Below, in pieces: positions 10,081 through 22,047 of a stretch of DNA of 64,000 bases. The notes under the pieces were generated by a model. The model was not told where the DNA came from, ran no database searches, and saw only the letters and a program-made list of their open reading frames with translations. How positions within the stretch are numbered: position 1 is the first letter of the stretch; the number at the start of each line of letters is the position of its first letter. A program made the translations under genes and the position numbers. This DNA is from Tupaia tana (lineage: Eukaryota > Chordata > Mammalia > Scandentia > Tupaiidae). The stretch lies in assembly GCA_026018925.1 (NCBI GenBank), contig JAKSZU010000011.1, forward strand, positions 4,779,985 through 4,843,984, in the 5' to 3' direction.

Positions 10081-12500
10081 ATTAATTAATTTACATTCAT
10101 TCCCTGAGCATTGTCACAGCATACAAAATGTGATTTCCCATCCAAAATATACTGCATGGTGGCTTAATCATACATGTTGTCATTAATTTACCATTTCTAG
10201 TTTCATATATATACATGTATATATTTATTTTACCCTTATATCTCACCCTCTACCATTTCCAACCTTCCTCCCACACTATCTTAGGTGTCTACAGTTGTTT
10301 TCCATTCCTTTTTTCCTCCACATTTTACCAATTCACAAAATTTAAGTAGTCTAACTCTTTCAATTGCAAGTTTAGCTGGTATGTACCTATCAGTGAGTAC
10401 ATGTCTGACTTTATGTGTGAAACTCTGAGTAGCATGAATATACTGTAAGGTAGCACTTAGGTGATGCTATAAAGCTTACTATGGTCATTAAATAGGTATT
10501 TTTAAATATATTTTTTAATTTCAAGAAAAGCAGTTTTAGCTGTAATAAATCAAAAAAATGCTAAAATCCAGACTTGTCCTTATGATTAACTTGGCCATTT
10601 TCTTAGTTGCTGAATTCTTACTTCTGTATGTCTGTATTTAATTTTCCTGGTATAGTACTCCCTTGAGAACTTCTTGGAGATCTGGTTTGATGTTAGTAAA
10701 TTCTTTCAGGTTTTTTTTTTTTTTTTTAACCTGAGAATGTTCTTGTCTTTTCTTCCCATATGAAAGATAATCTTGCTGGGTACAGTATTCTTGGTTGAAA
10801 TTGTTTTTCCCTTAACACTTTGAATATATTTTCACATTCGTTTCCTCTCTTGCATTGTTTCCGATGAGAGGTCCACTGTTACCCTGATGGGATATCCTCT
10901 GTAGGTAACTTGCTATTCTCTCTTGCTAATCTTAGTATCTTGTCTTTGTGTGTGGTTTTGGTCAATCTGGCTAAAATGTGTCTTGGAGCCCATCTTTTTG
11001 GGTTGAAGTCCTTTGTATGTCTTGGAACTAGATCTTTGAATGTCTCTCTAGCTTTGGAAAGTTTTCTTCCAGGATTTCATGGAATAGATCATCAATGCCC
11101 TTATATATCTCTTCACCTTCTGGAATACCAATTATTCAGATGTTTGGATGTATGATGGTATACTGTATTTCTTGTATATTATTCTCATTTTTTGGGGCAA
11201 TTTTCTGTCTTCATGGTAGATTTTTCTAGACCAGCGATTCTATCTTCTACATCAGAAATTTAATTTTCTGTATGATCTAGTCTGCTTTTAATACTTTCAA
11301 GGGAGGCTTTGACTTCCTGTATTATAGCCTTCATCTCTAACAGATCCATTTGATTTTTAAAAAATAATTATTTTATTTTTATTTATTCATTCATCTATTT
11401 TTTAATTTGACCAGAGAGAGACAGAGGTTGAGAATGAGAGAGGAAGTGAGAAAACAAGCCACCAGATTCAGGACTTGAACCCTGGTTGGCCATGTGGGAG
11501 TGTCCAGTGCCTTAGCCACCATGCCATTTCCTCTTTTAGATCTTACAAGAATTTCCTCACCTCCTGGAACTCGTCAGCTCCTTTATCCTGCCTCTTCTGC
11601 AGTTCATGTCTTTCTTCTCTTCCCTGTCTGTTAGCTTTGTCACTATGAATATTGTAAATTCTTTATCAGACATTTCCATGAGTTCCATTGTACTGAGGAT
11701 GAAGAGGAGTTATTCTTTTCCCTTAGAGGAGAGGTATTTTCTTGCTTTCCCGTATTTCTTGTGACCCTGTAGTGATTTCTAGTTATCTAATGGATGGTGC
11801 AATTCTTCCTAATTCTTGAAGTTTAATCTGAATGTTCAGAGGCATGCAGAAGGAGGTGCTCTGCAATCTCTCTTTTGTTCTGTTTTCACTCTTTGTGTAT
11901 CAGATTCAGTGGGAGTAGAGGAATATTCTGACCCTAATCATATTCAGTTGTTTGGATCGTGTTCATTTGGACCTGTCTAGGCACTTAGTGTGTAAAGGCT
12001 GAGCAGCTGATAAATATAGATAAAGAAAAAATGAAAAGAATTAGAGACCAGGAATGAAGAAGAAGAAGAAAAAAAATTCAATTTTAATTTTGAAAGGCAA
12101 AAAATAAAAACTGTGCAGTGTGCATGTGCACCACACAAAAGCAATATTTCATAGCTCAAGTTTGGTATCCATCTCAGGATGGGCCTGGCCTGGGTTTGTG
12201 CCTTTTCTAAATGAAATGGGGAAAGGCACCAATCAGCACAATAGAGGAGAAGCTTAAATGCTCAGAGACTACTTCACCTTCAAAAAAAATAAAATTAAAA
12301 AAATTAAAAGTCACAGGGAGACAGTGAGATAGAGAGATGGAGAGAAATAGAAAGAGACAGAGATAGCCCTACCCACTAGAAATGCATCTGAAGAGAGAAG
12401 TATTAGCAAAAAATCTTCATATTTGGTCAAGGAAAGCAATCTTTGACAGCTCAAGTTCAGTATCCATCTCAGGATCAATAACTACCATGAAAAATTTTGA
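10081..12500 (-). mobile_element. L1/HAL1 fragment, 3' UTR through ORF1 to 5' UTR
   Basis: Read antisense: a 3'-UTR-like part near 10085-10345, an ORF1 region from about 10620 to 11770 (landmarks TCTTGCTGGGTACAGTATTCTTGG, CTTCACCTTCTGGAATACC), interrupted by a SINE-S at 11350-11528, then 5' non-coding sequence. In the 5' part, GTATCCATCTCAGGAT occurs twice about 290 bp apart, suggesting repeated promoter units. Stops and gaps leave no ORF1 product. Confidence 0.7.
11350..11528 (-). mobile_element. SINE-S copy inside L1
   Basis: TTATTTATTCATTCATC, AATTTGACCAGAG, ACAAGCCACCAG, GTTGGCCATGTGGGAG and CCTTAGCCACCATGCC. Confidence 0.8.
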
Positions 12501-12856
12501 ATAGCATAATAAATTTGAAGTGGGTGGACTCTGTTTTGGTTAAGCCATGAATATAAAAAAAAATAATTGTCTGGACAAGAGACAATTAATTACCTTTTAA
12601 GATTTTTACATAATAACTTTGTTACTTATATGCCGTCCTTGTACTGTGATTTTATTTTTTAATATCTTTTTCTGGTTTAGAGCAGAAGTATGATGCAGTT
12701 TATTATTCCATTGCAAATAATGTAAAATAGGCTCCTATAATATTCCTATACAACTGATGATTTTAAGAACTGATATTACATGGAAAATACTCAAGTTTTT
12801 ATTAACCCTTTGAAGACACATAATCCACAGAAAGTGTTTAAGATAAAACAAGGCAT
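12501..12856. other. No gene recognised
   Basis: AT-rich sequence with no supported feature. Confidence 0.35.
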
Positions 12857-13043
12857 GGGGGATTGCAGGGTGGCATGGTGATTAAGGGCGTTGTACTCTC
12901 ACATGGCTGATTACAGTGCATATCCCTAATGTGGCGGCTTGTTTTCTCACTTTCCCTCTCTCTCACTCTATATCTCTCTGGTCAAATTAAAATAACTAAA
13001 TAAATAAAGTTAAAATAAAATAATTCTTTAAAAACAAAAAAAA
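12857..13043 (+). mobile_element. SINE-S copy
   Basis: GTGGCATGGTGATTAAGGGC, CT-rich stretch, CTGGTCAAATTAAAATAACT and AATTCTTTAAAAAC. Confidence 0.85.
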
Positions 13044-13055
13044 AGAGGCATGGTA

Positions 13056-13305
13056 GGGGCTAGCGGAGGCATAGTGGTTAAGGTGCTAGACTCTCACTTA
13101 CTTGACCATGGCTTGAATCCTGATACTGGCAGTTTGAAAATGATGCTCAGTGTTTGTGCTTAAAATCCTAAGAGGAGTCTGGAGGAGAAGGGATTGCAGC
13201 ATGGACATAAGCCCTTGGGAAAGACCTCTTACTTCTGTGCTATTTCTCTTCAGCAAGTGTACATGCCCACTGGCAAAAAACCAACCAACCAACCAAACAA
13301 ACAGA
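13056..13305 (+). mobile_element. Diverged SINE-L-like copy
   Basis: GGGGCTAGCGGAGGCATAGTGG head, GGCTTGAATCCTGATACTGG B-box region, GGAGGAGAAGGGATTGCAGC and a (CCAA)n tail. Confidence 0.7.
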
Positions 13306-13334
13306 AGGCATTTTTAAGATACATATTTTTAAGA

Positions 13335-13604
13335 TACATATTTTTAAGAGATTTTTGGTCTAGGGCATGTGAACTCACTACAGACACAGAGGGAGGGAGG
13401 GAGGGAAGGGAAGGGGGGGAAAGAGAGAGAGAGAGAGAACGAGAGAGAGAGAGAGAAAGTGAGAAATCAAACTCCCCCCAGTAGGGATGGCCACTCTCAG
13501 GATTTTAGGCATGCACACATACATACCCAGCATGAGTTTCAAGTTGTTGGGTTCAGGACTCAAATTGTGGTTAGCCAATCTCTTCTCACCTGCTGGCCCC
13601 AAGA
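13335..13604 (-). mobile_element. Diverged SINE-L-like copy with purine expansion
   Basis: AAGAGATTTTTGGTCTAGGGC, an expanded GGGA/GAGA tract at about 13386-13456, then GGATGGCCACTCTCAGGATT and a head complement ending CACCTGCTGGCCCC. Confidence 0.75.
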
Positions 13605-13736
13605 CAAAATATTTTGAAGTAATGTTGGTTCTAAGCCGACTTTGGGGTCCCCAAAATGATCTGAGAAATAAATGAAAGGTTGTTTGGAATCAGTTGTGCC
13701 AAAATGGAAAACACTAATCAAAAAGTCAGCATGCCT

Positions 13737-13974
13737 GGGACCAGTTAGCGTAATGGCTATGTCACTGGACTCCCTTGTAGTCGACTGCGGTTCACGTCCT
13801 GGACCTGGTGGCTTAAAACTCATGCCGGGCGCGTGTGTGTGTGCCCAAGATCCCAAGAGGAGAATGGAGGAGAAGGGATTGCAGCGTGGGGGGGGGGGGG
13901 GTGGGGTGATTTCTCGCCTTCTGTCTCTGTCTGGCGAGCACACGTGCCCTATAGAAAAAAACCTCTTCAAAAAA
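13737..13974 (+). mobile_element. SINE-L copy
   Basis: GGGACCAGTTAGCGTAATGG head with three bases lost, a G12 run in the middle, tail CCTCTTCAAAAAAAA. The duplication AAAGTCAGCATGCCT is on both sides. Confidence 0.9.
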
Positions 13975-13990
13975 AAAGTCAGCATGCCTG

Positions 13991-14885
13991 ACAACTATCA
14001 TGTGATCCTAGGAAAGTTACTTATCTCCTCAAACCAAATCCAAATTTTTAAATCTTTCTTATAGGCAGAAATATCTTGACAAACTCTTCCCAAACTACCA
14101 GGGCAAACTATCAGGGTAGAGAGATCAGCAGCTTATGTCTAGATGCCAAATTTGATGGCAGACTAAGATTTAAAGATCTCAGACTCTAAATAATCAACGA
14201 GTGGACATTTACGGAATGGGAACCTGTTTGGAAAGCACTATAGATAGATCCTCTCAGGTGCAACAGGGTATTCAACACAGACTCACATCTTCAAGACTCC
14301 TTTAAGAAGTACACTTCCTAGACTCTATCTACCCTGCTCAACACAATGGACCTTTCCCTACTGAATGCAAATTTAAACCTTCTCCTGAATAACACCCATT
14401 CGTTGATACCTTTAGAGGGAAGTAACATTCAAATCTATTCACTCCAGGCAGTGGGAAAAGTAATTGTGCGCATCAGCCAAAGCTAGGATCTTCCTCTTTG
14501 AACAGATTGTTCTGCTTGTCTCTGAAATACTAGTGAGAGAGTTAAGGCCATAGCAATGTTCTTTCAGGTGGGATGATTCCTCTTCATAGGGCACCGTCCT
14601 TCACACTGTAAAACCTACTTCATGCTAAAGAAAACAAAATCATCAACCAGTTCCCCTACGTCTCAGGAAACCAGGTTATACACAAACTTCTGTGAACCCC
14701 AAAAGAAGTGCTACACTAGCTTTCAAATTCAGAAGGAACACCAAGAAACCCCAGAAACATATGTCACTAAGTAAGATTCGTTCTCTGTACAGTGATTTCT
14801 CTCGAAATTTTTATTACCGCAGTAGTATTCCTAATATGCCCAGATTACAGATGGTTAAAATAGTTCTCAAAAAAGCAAATATACC
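13991..14885. other. Single-copy span, no gene recognised
   Basis: No repeat family and no supported exon. It borders the CpG-rich block that follows. Confidence 0.4.
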
Positions 14886-14889
14886 CCTT

Positions 14890-15641
14890 GCCCCAGTTCC
14901 TCTTTGGCAACCTACTTTCCAGGACCGCTCCCTTCTTTGGAGCTGTTTTTCCTCCCGCTTTGCGATACCCACTCTCTGTGTCTGGGTCTCTATTTCTTCC
15001 TGAGTGTGCGTCACTCCAGGTAAGCGACCTGTTCACCCTGGAGCCCTGTATTTGTGCATCAAATTCGCACCCAGCCCTCGTGTGTTCCTGTAGTTTGCGC
15101 CTGACTCCTCCCACTTCGTTTGCGAGACTTTTGGAAACATACTTTGCACGTGCGGACATGCACCGGCTTCTATCATCTCACCGTCTTAACAATCATTAAC
15201 TTAACGGAGGACCGGGACCTGTGGACCCCACAGTTAAGGTCGCCGTCTCAGATGCCGCCTGGTTCAGCGCTCGTACCTGCAGGAACTTATTCCTGCCAGC
15301 CCGAGATCCCTCTGTATTTCTGCTCCCACAACAGTGCGGCTCCCTGGTGTCCTCCGTAGCCGGGGAGTGCCTCTTTCACCCTTCACTAACGTTCACTGAC
15401 AGGGACAGCAAACCGCCCTAAGAAACAGCCTCCGAAAGGGGTAAAGAAAAGCACTTCTGACTCAAGATGGCGGCCGGCAGCACATGCGCATAAGGAAACA
15501 GAAGGGTTCCTGGGTCACGTGACGGGAGGACGGGACTTCATTTCCCACAAGGCTCTGCGCCAATCCCTCAGCGACCGGCGTCCTAAACTTCCTCTGTTCG
15601 CCAGGAAGTAGTCTCGCCGCCTGTGGATCTTGGCGGCTTGG
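14890..15641 (+). promoter_or_regulatory. CpG-rich promoter block, candidate promoter of the KRAB-ZNF gene
   Basis: This is the main CpG-rich, repeat-free block of the window. The core holds AAGATGGCGGC (YY1-type, 15464-15474), the palindrome GTCACGTGAC (E-box/USF-type, 15514-15523), CATTTCCCACAAGGC (ZNF143-like, weak), CCAAT (15560-15564) and an ETS-type CAGGAAGTA (15602-15610). It ends in a strong splice donor, CTTGG/GTAAGT. The mixture is typical of TATA-less housekeeping and KRAB-ZNF promoters. Assignment to the downstream gene rests on orientation and proximity only. A divergent transcript to the left is also possible. Confidence 0.6.
15570..15641 (+). other. Putative non-coding first exon (end defined, start uncertain)
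   Basis: The segment ends at donor GG/GTAAGT (GT at 15642-15643). No in-frame ATG is needed here because the next exon supplies the start codon. The 5' boundary is a guess from the CCAAT box and ETS motif and needs cap-site data. Confidence 0.45.
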
Positions 15642-15840
15642 GTAAGTGCCGGATTCTACCCCGGTGGTAGCGGTATGTAGCCCTCTGCTTTGTTACTTCC
15701 CAGTTTGACAGTCTTACACAATGTGGGACGAGTGTGGAGATTTGAATAGTGTTGAATGATTTGAAATGATTAGGTTTCATTTTATTTTGCTTGGAAGTAT
15801 TTCAGTTATAGGACCCATGACTATATTTTACAAATGCATT

Positions 15841-16036
15841 CTTTCTTTTAAAAAGAACTACTTATTTACTTTTTATTTGTTATTGTTATTATTACTATTA
15901 ACTACAGGGCATACGCGCTCGTCAGACAGAGACAGAGAGGGGGGATAGTGAGAAAGCAAGCCACCAGGTCTAGGTTTCATACCGTGGTGGCCATTGGGAG
16001 TCCAGTGCCGTACTACCACGCCTTCTGCGGGCCTCT
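15841..16036 (-). mobile_element. SINE-S copy
   Basis: ATTTACTTTTTATTTG tail, GAGACAGAGAG, AAGCAAGCCACCAGGTC and a head complement ending CCTTCTGCGGGCC. CAAATGCATT is duplicated on both sides. Confidence 0.75.
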
Positions 16037-16235
16037 CAAATGCATTTTAAATTGTGAGGAGTCATGTCTGTATTTTGCTTGTTAACACGGAGTAAATTAA
16101 TGTGTTAACTCTCTACTTTAAGATATTAAGATGTTCATTCTCGCCCTTTAAACTATTGCACATTTTCAATAGATTATATTACTCATTTGGAAAAACTATC
16201 TCCTGTATATAGGTGAATGAAATATTAGGGTCATG

Positions 16236-16350
16236 GGGCCAGAAGGTGACCTGGTGGTTGGGACGCTGGACTCCCATATGGCAGACTGTGCTTAGAGTCC
16301 CAGATCTTTTATCTTGCTTTCTTACTTTCCCTTTCTCTCTTAGGGCAGTT
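16236..16350 (+). mobile_element. SINE-S copy, 3' truncated
   Basis: GGGGCCAGAAGGTGACCTGGTGGTTGGGACGC head, TTAGAGTCCCAGATC and CT-rich end without a tail. Confidence 0.65.
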
Positions 16351-16570
16351 GCAGTTTATAATCCCTCTTTTAGTTTACTTTTCATTATTTGGCCAGGAAC
16401 TCCTAAGTTCCATTCATCCATCTATCACTAAAATTTTTAACTGGGGTGGGATGTTTCTTTGTTTTTTCCTCGTGAGGTGAATCTAATTTTTGCCTTGGCA
16501 TTACAGATGTCTGCCACCAACTTGGTAACAGATTGCACAGAGGTTTCTCAGAGCTTCCACTACCACTTCT

Positions 16571-16654
16571 TTTTTCTCTCTTTCTTTCTTTTTTTCTTTC
16601 TTTCTTTCTTTTTTTTTTTTTTTTCCCATGTTTTTGCCTTAGGGCATGTGCTTC

Positions 16655-16697
<43 letters not shown>

Positions 16698-16876
16698 AAA
16701 TCATTCCCTGGGGGAATGGCCATATCACAATGCATTCTCGTCCATAGTCCCTTGGGATCTTGGGTATGCACTCATACGTGCCCAGTGAGAGTTTCAAGAC
16801 CCTGGGTCTGAGATACGAACCACAGTAGACAATGTGGAAATCCAGTGATGTAACCAATATGCCATCTGCTGGCACT
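16571..16876 (-). mobile_element. SINE-L copy with (CT)n/(GA)n
   Basis: Poly(T)/TTTC tract, TGTTTTTGCCTTAGGGC, a (GA)15 run, then a head complement ending CATCTGCTGGCAC. CCACTA(C/T)CACTTCT flanks both ends. Confidence 0.8.
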
Positions 16877-16879
16877 CCA

Positions 16880-18100
16880 CTATCACTTCTGCTCTTCTTC
16901 TGTTTTCCTATCATCCAGGTTGATAATGGTTTGAGAGTGGGATAGCAAAAGTGAGGAAAATTTGGGGATGGGAGTATAGGGAATATAAGAGGCTTGACAT
17001 TTGCTCAAGACCTTATTATTGTTCTTCTTTGGTCTAACAATTGTCCCTTAGTGACTCTAGTTTGCAGATTCAAGGGACTCATCCTTGGTCTTATAAGACT
17101 CCGCCATTGCCTCATACTTTGGAATTCCTGGTCTGCCTTATTTAGACCTTTGAATACCAGATCTCTCTCTTAAGCACTATTGACATGATATAGAGGATCC
17201 TTTAAATACAGATGATTGACATTGGTTGGGTGAGGAGAGTCTGCTTCATATTCTGACATCTAGGTTAGGAATTGTCATTCCTTTTTGTTGTGGGCCTCAG
17301 TCTTCCATCCACAAAAATGGAGATTTTAGTATACAGTAGTATATATAGTCTCCATTGTCCACTCACATCTCTATAATAACATAAGGGCCAAGAATGTGAT
17401 CTTTTTTCTCCCCCTATGAAAATAAAGTCCACAGACCTAAGGAAAAGGGGCTCAGGGATGATATGAGGTGTTTCCAGCATAGCCTTGTATTGTAGATCTC
17501 AGTGTTCAAGTTTACACCTTTTTAAAAAATTGCCAGAGAGCAGTGAAATACAGAATGAAAATACAAAAGGCAGAATGAAGAGTGGGATTTGGATAGCCCA
17601 TGGGAAGCAGTGAATAGGAGAATCTTAACAGGATTATCCTTGAGTATAACAATCATGGAAGCCCCTGGCTTGTGCTTCTGAACCATCCTTCTTTATAGTT
17701 TGTAATGACCACCTCAGTCGTGTTGAAATGTGAGCGATTGCACTGGCTGATTCCAAGTACTCTGTTTTGCTTGTTTAATTTTGCAAAATACTAAGTATAG
17801 CTTCTAATTTTTTATGCCATTTTACTAAACAATAATCACTAGTATTATTGGTGTAAGCTGTTTGGGGAGGCACTTTATAGATTATCACATGGGATCTTCT
17901 TAACATTCCTAAAATGTAGTTAAACCATTTTACAGAGAGTGGACTTCTGATTCATGTAGGGGAAACATTCTGTCAGTTGATAAGACACAGACCATAGATA
18001 TTGCTTATCTTGGCATGAGTCTAAATTTATTCAGGTTTGATATAGTTTAATTATGTACTTACATTAAAAAATTAGGGTGAGCAATCTGAACATTAGAACA
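16880..18100. other. Intronic single-copy span
   Basis: No repeat family, conserved reading frame or paired splice sites recognised. It lies in the predicted first intron of the KRAB-ZNF gene. Confidence 0.4.
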
Positions 18101-18105
18101 AGCTT

Positions 18106-18275
18106 TTTTTTTTTACAGAATTATTTTATATAACTTTATTCATGTATTTTAATTTGACCAGAGAGGGAGAGAGTGAGAAAGAGAGAGAAAGCAAGCCATC
18201 AGATTTGGGACTTGAACCGCGGTCAGCCATGTGGGAGTCTAGCACCCTTAACCATCACACCACCTGCCAGCCCCA
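18106..18275 (-). mobile_element. SINE-S copy
   Basis: Poly(T), TTTAATTTGACCAGAG, AAGCAAGCCATCAG, and head complement CCACCTGCCAGCCCC. AGAACAAGCTT is duplicated on both sides. Confidence 0.85.
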
Positions 18276-18388
18276 GAACAAGCTTATTTATGGGAAATGT
18301 TAAGATTATTTCACAAAACACTGTAATAATACTCTACAGTGAAGTTGTGTACTCAGTGTGCAAATATCTATCTCTGTCAGTATATTTG

Positions 18389-18421
18389 AAAGGTGATGTG
18401 CTTAATAGGCACATCACCTTT
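18389..18421. repeat. Perfect 13-bp inverted repeat
   Basis: AAAGGTGATGTGC, a 7-base loop, then GCACATCACCTTT. The hairpin is perfect and short. No transposon ends or TA/host duplications were found around it. Confidence 0.8.
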
Positions 18422-18880
18422 GACTGGAGCCACGAGCCACATACAGAATTTTAATTGCTATGTATATAGCACCCCTTCCTTAACACTGTTGTGTCAACCA
18501 TCTTCCCCTATTCACTGGCAGGGATGGCCCTGGCTGAACCTGAAGCCCATAATGTTTGAGGAATTAATCACATTCACAGATATATCTCTAGACAAAACCA
18601 GGAAGAGTGGACCTTACTATTCATAGATAGATCCCATAGAATGCTTTTTAGAGATGTGATGCTGTGGAAACTAACCAGATAAAATTGTATGGAACGCATA
18701 AAATTAAATTTAACAGTCAGGAAGAAAACACCATCATTTTAATATGAAAAGCAATTCAAAAGTCAGTGGTGGTGAAGAGAAAACAATTTGCAATATCAAC
18801 CTGATGTATTTTTCCATCAGATTGTAGATTATAAATGTAATTTATATTGTCCTAGTAATTAAGTTGAACCACACACTTTC

Positions 18881-19149
18881 TTTTTTTTTTTTTTTTGAGA
18901 GGTTTTTGCGATAGGGTGCATGCGCTCGCCAGACAGACAGAGAGAGACATAGAGACAGAAAGCGAGAAATCACCCCCCCAGGGGGGATGATCACGCTGCA
19001 ATCCCTTCTCCTCCGTTCTCCTCTCGGGATCTTGGGCACGCCCGCACACGCGCCCGGCGTGAGTTTTAAGCCACCGGGTCCAGGACGCGAACCGCGGTCG
19101 ACTACGTGGGAGTCCAGCGACATAGCCATTATGCTAACTGCTGGTTCCC
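18881..19149 (-). mobile_element. SINE-L copy
   Basis: A well-preserved GGGAACC-subtype copy. The 15-bp duplication GAACCACACACTTTC is exact at 18866-18880 and 19150-19164. Confidence 0.95.
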
Positions 19150-19438
19150 GAACCACACACTTTCATTGGCTGTCATAAGCAATATAGATGGCTAATACAG
19201 TTTTGAAGGCACTTACGTTAATGTAGTTTTTCAGAAATTTTTGGGAATACCTATTATCCTTTATAATGTTTTCTTGTGTATAGGAATAATACATTTGGAG
19301 GCATCTGATAAAATCACCTTCAGTGCCACCACTCGTATATTGTCAGATGTGCAGGTAATCATACAACAAAGAAATAAAGGGATATGGTATCAGAAGAATG
19401 CACGAATAAGTCGCAATCCCTTTGGCCACAATAAATTT

Positions 19439-19692
19439 TTTTTCTTTTCTTTTTTTTTTGGGGGGGGGAGAGGTTTTTGCTATAGAGAGAGACAGAGAGA
19501 TAGAAGGTGAGAAATCACCCCTCAAGGGGGTATGGCCATGCCACAGTCCCTTCTCCTCCATTCTCCTCTCAGGATCTTGGGCACGCATGCACATGCGCCC
19601 GGCGTGAGTTTAAGCCACCGGGTCCGAGACTCGAACCGCAGTTGACTACATGGGAGTCCAGCGACATAGCCATTACGCTAACTGCTGGTCCT
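19439..19692 (-). mobile_element. SINE-L copy
   Basis: GGGGGAGAGGTTTTTGCTATAG to CGCTAACTGCTGGTCC, with near-identical CACAAT(A/C)AAATTT flanks. Confidence 0.9.
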
Positions 19693-19978
19693 CACAATCA
19701 AATTTTAACATATCACACACAGAAAGGGTGTGGGAATGAAGCAAATCAGGGTGACTAGAGAGGAGAGATCAGGGAACTAGAGAAGAGACTCCCCCTCAGC
19801 CAGTCATCAGATCATGTTGATTTCTTTCTATTTTTCTACTCCTTTCCTAGGATTCTCCTGGAAATTTTTGGAGTAACCTCCTCTTCTGCTCTTTTGCCTT
19901 CACTTGAGACGTATGTTAAGTAGATGGACCCCTATTCATTTTCCAACAAATAAACTTTTTAAAAAAGAAGTATTTATT

Positions 19979-20231
19979 GGGACCAGCAGTTGGTGTAAGG
20001 GCTATGTAACTGGACTCCCATGTAGTTGACCGCAGTTTGAGTCCTGGACCTGGTGTCTTAAACTCAAGCTGGGCGCATGTGCATGTGTGCCCAAGATCCC
20101 GAGAGGAGAATGGAGGAGAAGGGATTGAGGTGTGACCATCCTCCCTGGGGGGGTGATTTCTCGTTTTCTGTCTCTCTGTCTTTCTGGTGAGTGCATGTGC
20201 CCTATAGCAAAAACCTCTCCAAAAAAAAAAA
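19979..20231 (+). mobile_element. SINE-L copy
   Basis: GGGACCAGCAGTTGGTG head to AAAAACCTCTCC and poly(A), flanked by AGTATTTATT on both sides. Confidence 0.9.
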
Positions 20232-20241
20232 GTATTTATTT

Positions 20242-20372
20242 ACTCAGTTGATTTGTTATTACTCTTTTTAAATTTGACCAGAGAGAGAGAAAGGGAAAGT
20301 GAGAAAACAAGCCTCCAGGTCTGGGACTCAAAACAGTGGTCAGGTGGTCATCACAGTACCTGCTGACCCCCA
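20242..20372 (-). mobile_element. SINE-S copy, truncated
   Basis: AAATTTGACCAGAGAG, AAAACAAGCCTCCAGGTC and a head complement shortened to GTACCTGCTGACCCC. Confidence 0.7.
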
Positions 20373-20731
20373 GATAAACATTTCTGGGGCATGGTCTGTG
20401 TAGTGTTTTATTGTGAGGAGAGTATTGAAGTCATGTGAACTTTGCAAGATTGGCCCTTCCCTCATCTCAAATCCACCTACCCAACTGCATTGGTCCTCCA
20501 GGTATTCACATTATAGTCATTCATTTAGAATGCATTGGTTTTCTGCATGTAACTTACTAAGCTAAAGAAGTGCCCTGTTTTTTCCCTCCTTGTGAATGAA
20601 TGAGTGCAGTTAGCTCCTGTGTGTGGACCCCTAGAGGAAATGGAGCTCTCACCCCCTACTAGCCAGTTCTTGTCTTCAGATAGAGAAGGTTCTGATAAAG
20701 GTGTATTTCATAAACAATTATGTAATTCTGG

Positions 20732-20864
20732 GGCTGGCAAGTGGCATGGTAGATAAGGTGCTGGACAGTTCCAGTCCTAGACTTGGTGGCTTGCTCTTTT
20801 TGTCTCTCTCAAATTGAAGAATAATAATAAATAAAATAAAAATAAATAATTCTTTAAAAAATAA
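20732..20864 (+). mobile_element. SINE-S copy, internally deleted
   Basis: GGGGCTGGCAAGTGGCATGG head, TTCCAGTCCTAGACTTGGTGG, then AATAAATAATTCTTTAAAA. Much of the CT-rich region is missing. Confidence 0.75.
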
Positions 20865-20959
20865 TATTATTCCCTACAGGAAATCAGATAAAGGAATTCA
20901 GCTACAGACATTGGACTTAGATATTGTAAGACTCTTGATGACAAAGAGAGAAGGGATGG

Positions 20960-21290
20960 CCAATGGATATGAATGCAGTAATAGTTACATATGTAGTTAC
21001 AAACTGAAGTATTTTGCCACATTATATAATTCACCAAAATTCATTTTGGAAGAATAAATTCTGCTCCCCAAATATTTCTGTTGAAACAAGAATACTTTCA
21101 GGACATCTGAATGTGACTGTATTTGGACAAGTGGTCTTTGAAGTGGTAGTTAAAAAAGGTCATTAGAGTGGGCTCTAAGTCAGTGTGACTACTGTCCTTA
21201 TAAGAATAGGCAACTAGGACACTTCACATGAAACAGGGAAGGGCATGTAAAGACACAGGGAAAAGCCTAGCACAATAAGCCAAGCAGGTG
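20960..21290. mobile_element. Old MaLR-type LTR remnant (tentative)
   Basis: GTGACTGTATTTGGACAAG, CATTAGAGTGGGCTCTAA, GTGACTACTGTCCTTATAAG and AAAGACACAGGGA follow the word order of ancient mammalian MaLR LTRs. Identity is from memory of the family. The ends are not preserved. Confidence 0.4.
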
Positions 21291-22045
21291 AGTCTTAGAA
21301 GAAACCAGCTCTGCAGAATCTTTAATCTCACTCTTAGACTTTACAACTGTGAGCAAATAGGTTTGTCTTTTTGCACCACCTGGTTTTCAGTATTTCATTA
21401 TGATAACCCTAGATGCTATTTGCAGGTTGTAAACTATTGCAATTTTATTTTGAAAGGGAAGATAGAGTGGGACTGTTTGAAATTCAGAAGTCACAAAGAA
21501 GTTCTATAATATTTATGGAGTATGGGAAATGATTTATTTTGCAAGACATGGTTGAGGAGGCAGGGACTTTGGAAGTCACTGAGAATAGTCATAACTCTAC
21601 TGGTTCTAGGTTCAGTCCGAGCCTGTGAGCTGTAGTACCACTTGAGTGGCAACTGTTGGTGGAAGGAAAGGTAACTTTATTCAGGAAACTGGTCATCTGG
21701 GAAGATGATGAACTAATGTTCAAAGACCGACTCTGGAATCACAGACTTGAATAGGGGATTTCAGGGGCAAAGAAGATAAGGAAAGGTGAAGAGGGGGTGC
21801 TATGTGTCCTTTGTGGAGCCACAAAGAGTCTTGTCTCCAAGCTTGTGATGCACAGGGTCACTTCACCTTGAAATCTCTTTCCTCTTTGTTTTCTTGGACA
21901 TATCTGCCTCTGACTTGTGGTTTCAGTGTCCAGGTCTTGTGAAAATTCAGCAATGATAATATTAGATTTTTTTGCTACAAGTTGAACAGTGAAGCAAGGG
22001 CAGTTAGGTAAAGGGAGACTTACTCATTTTTAGGAGTAAGTCTCT
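21291..22045. other. Intronic single-copy span
   Basis: No supported exon or repeat. Confidence 0.35.
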
Positions 22046-22047
22046 TG

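Noticed and set aside
14692-15199. Overlapping ~100-codon frames in the CpG-rich block
   Set aside because: GC-rich sequence produces chance frames. No domain or splice phase supports coding.
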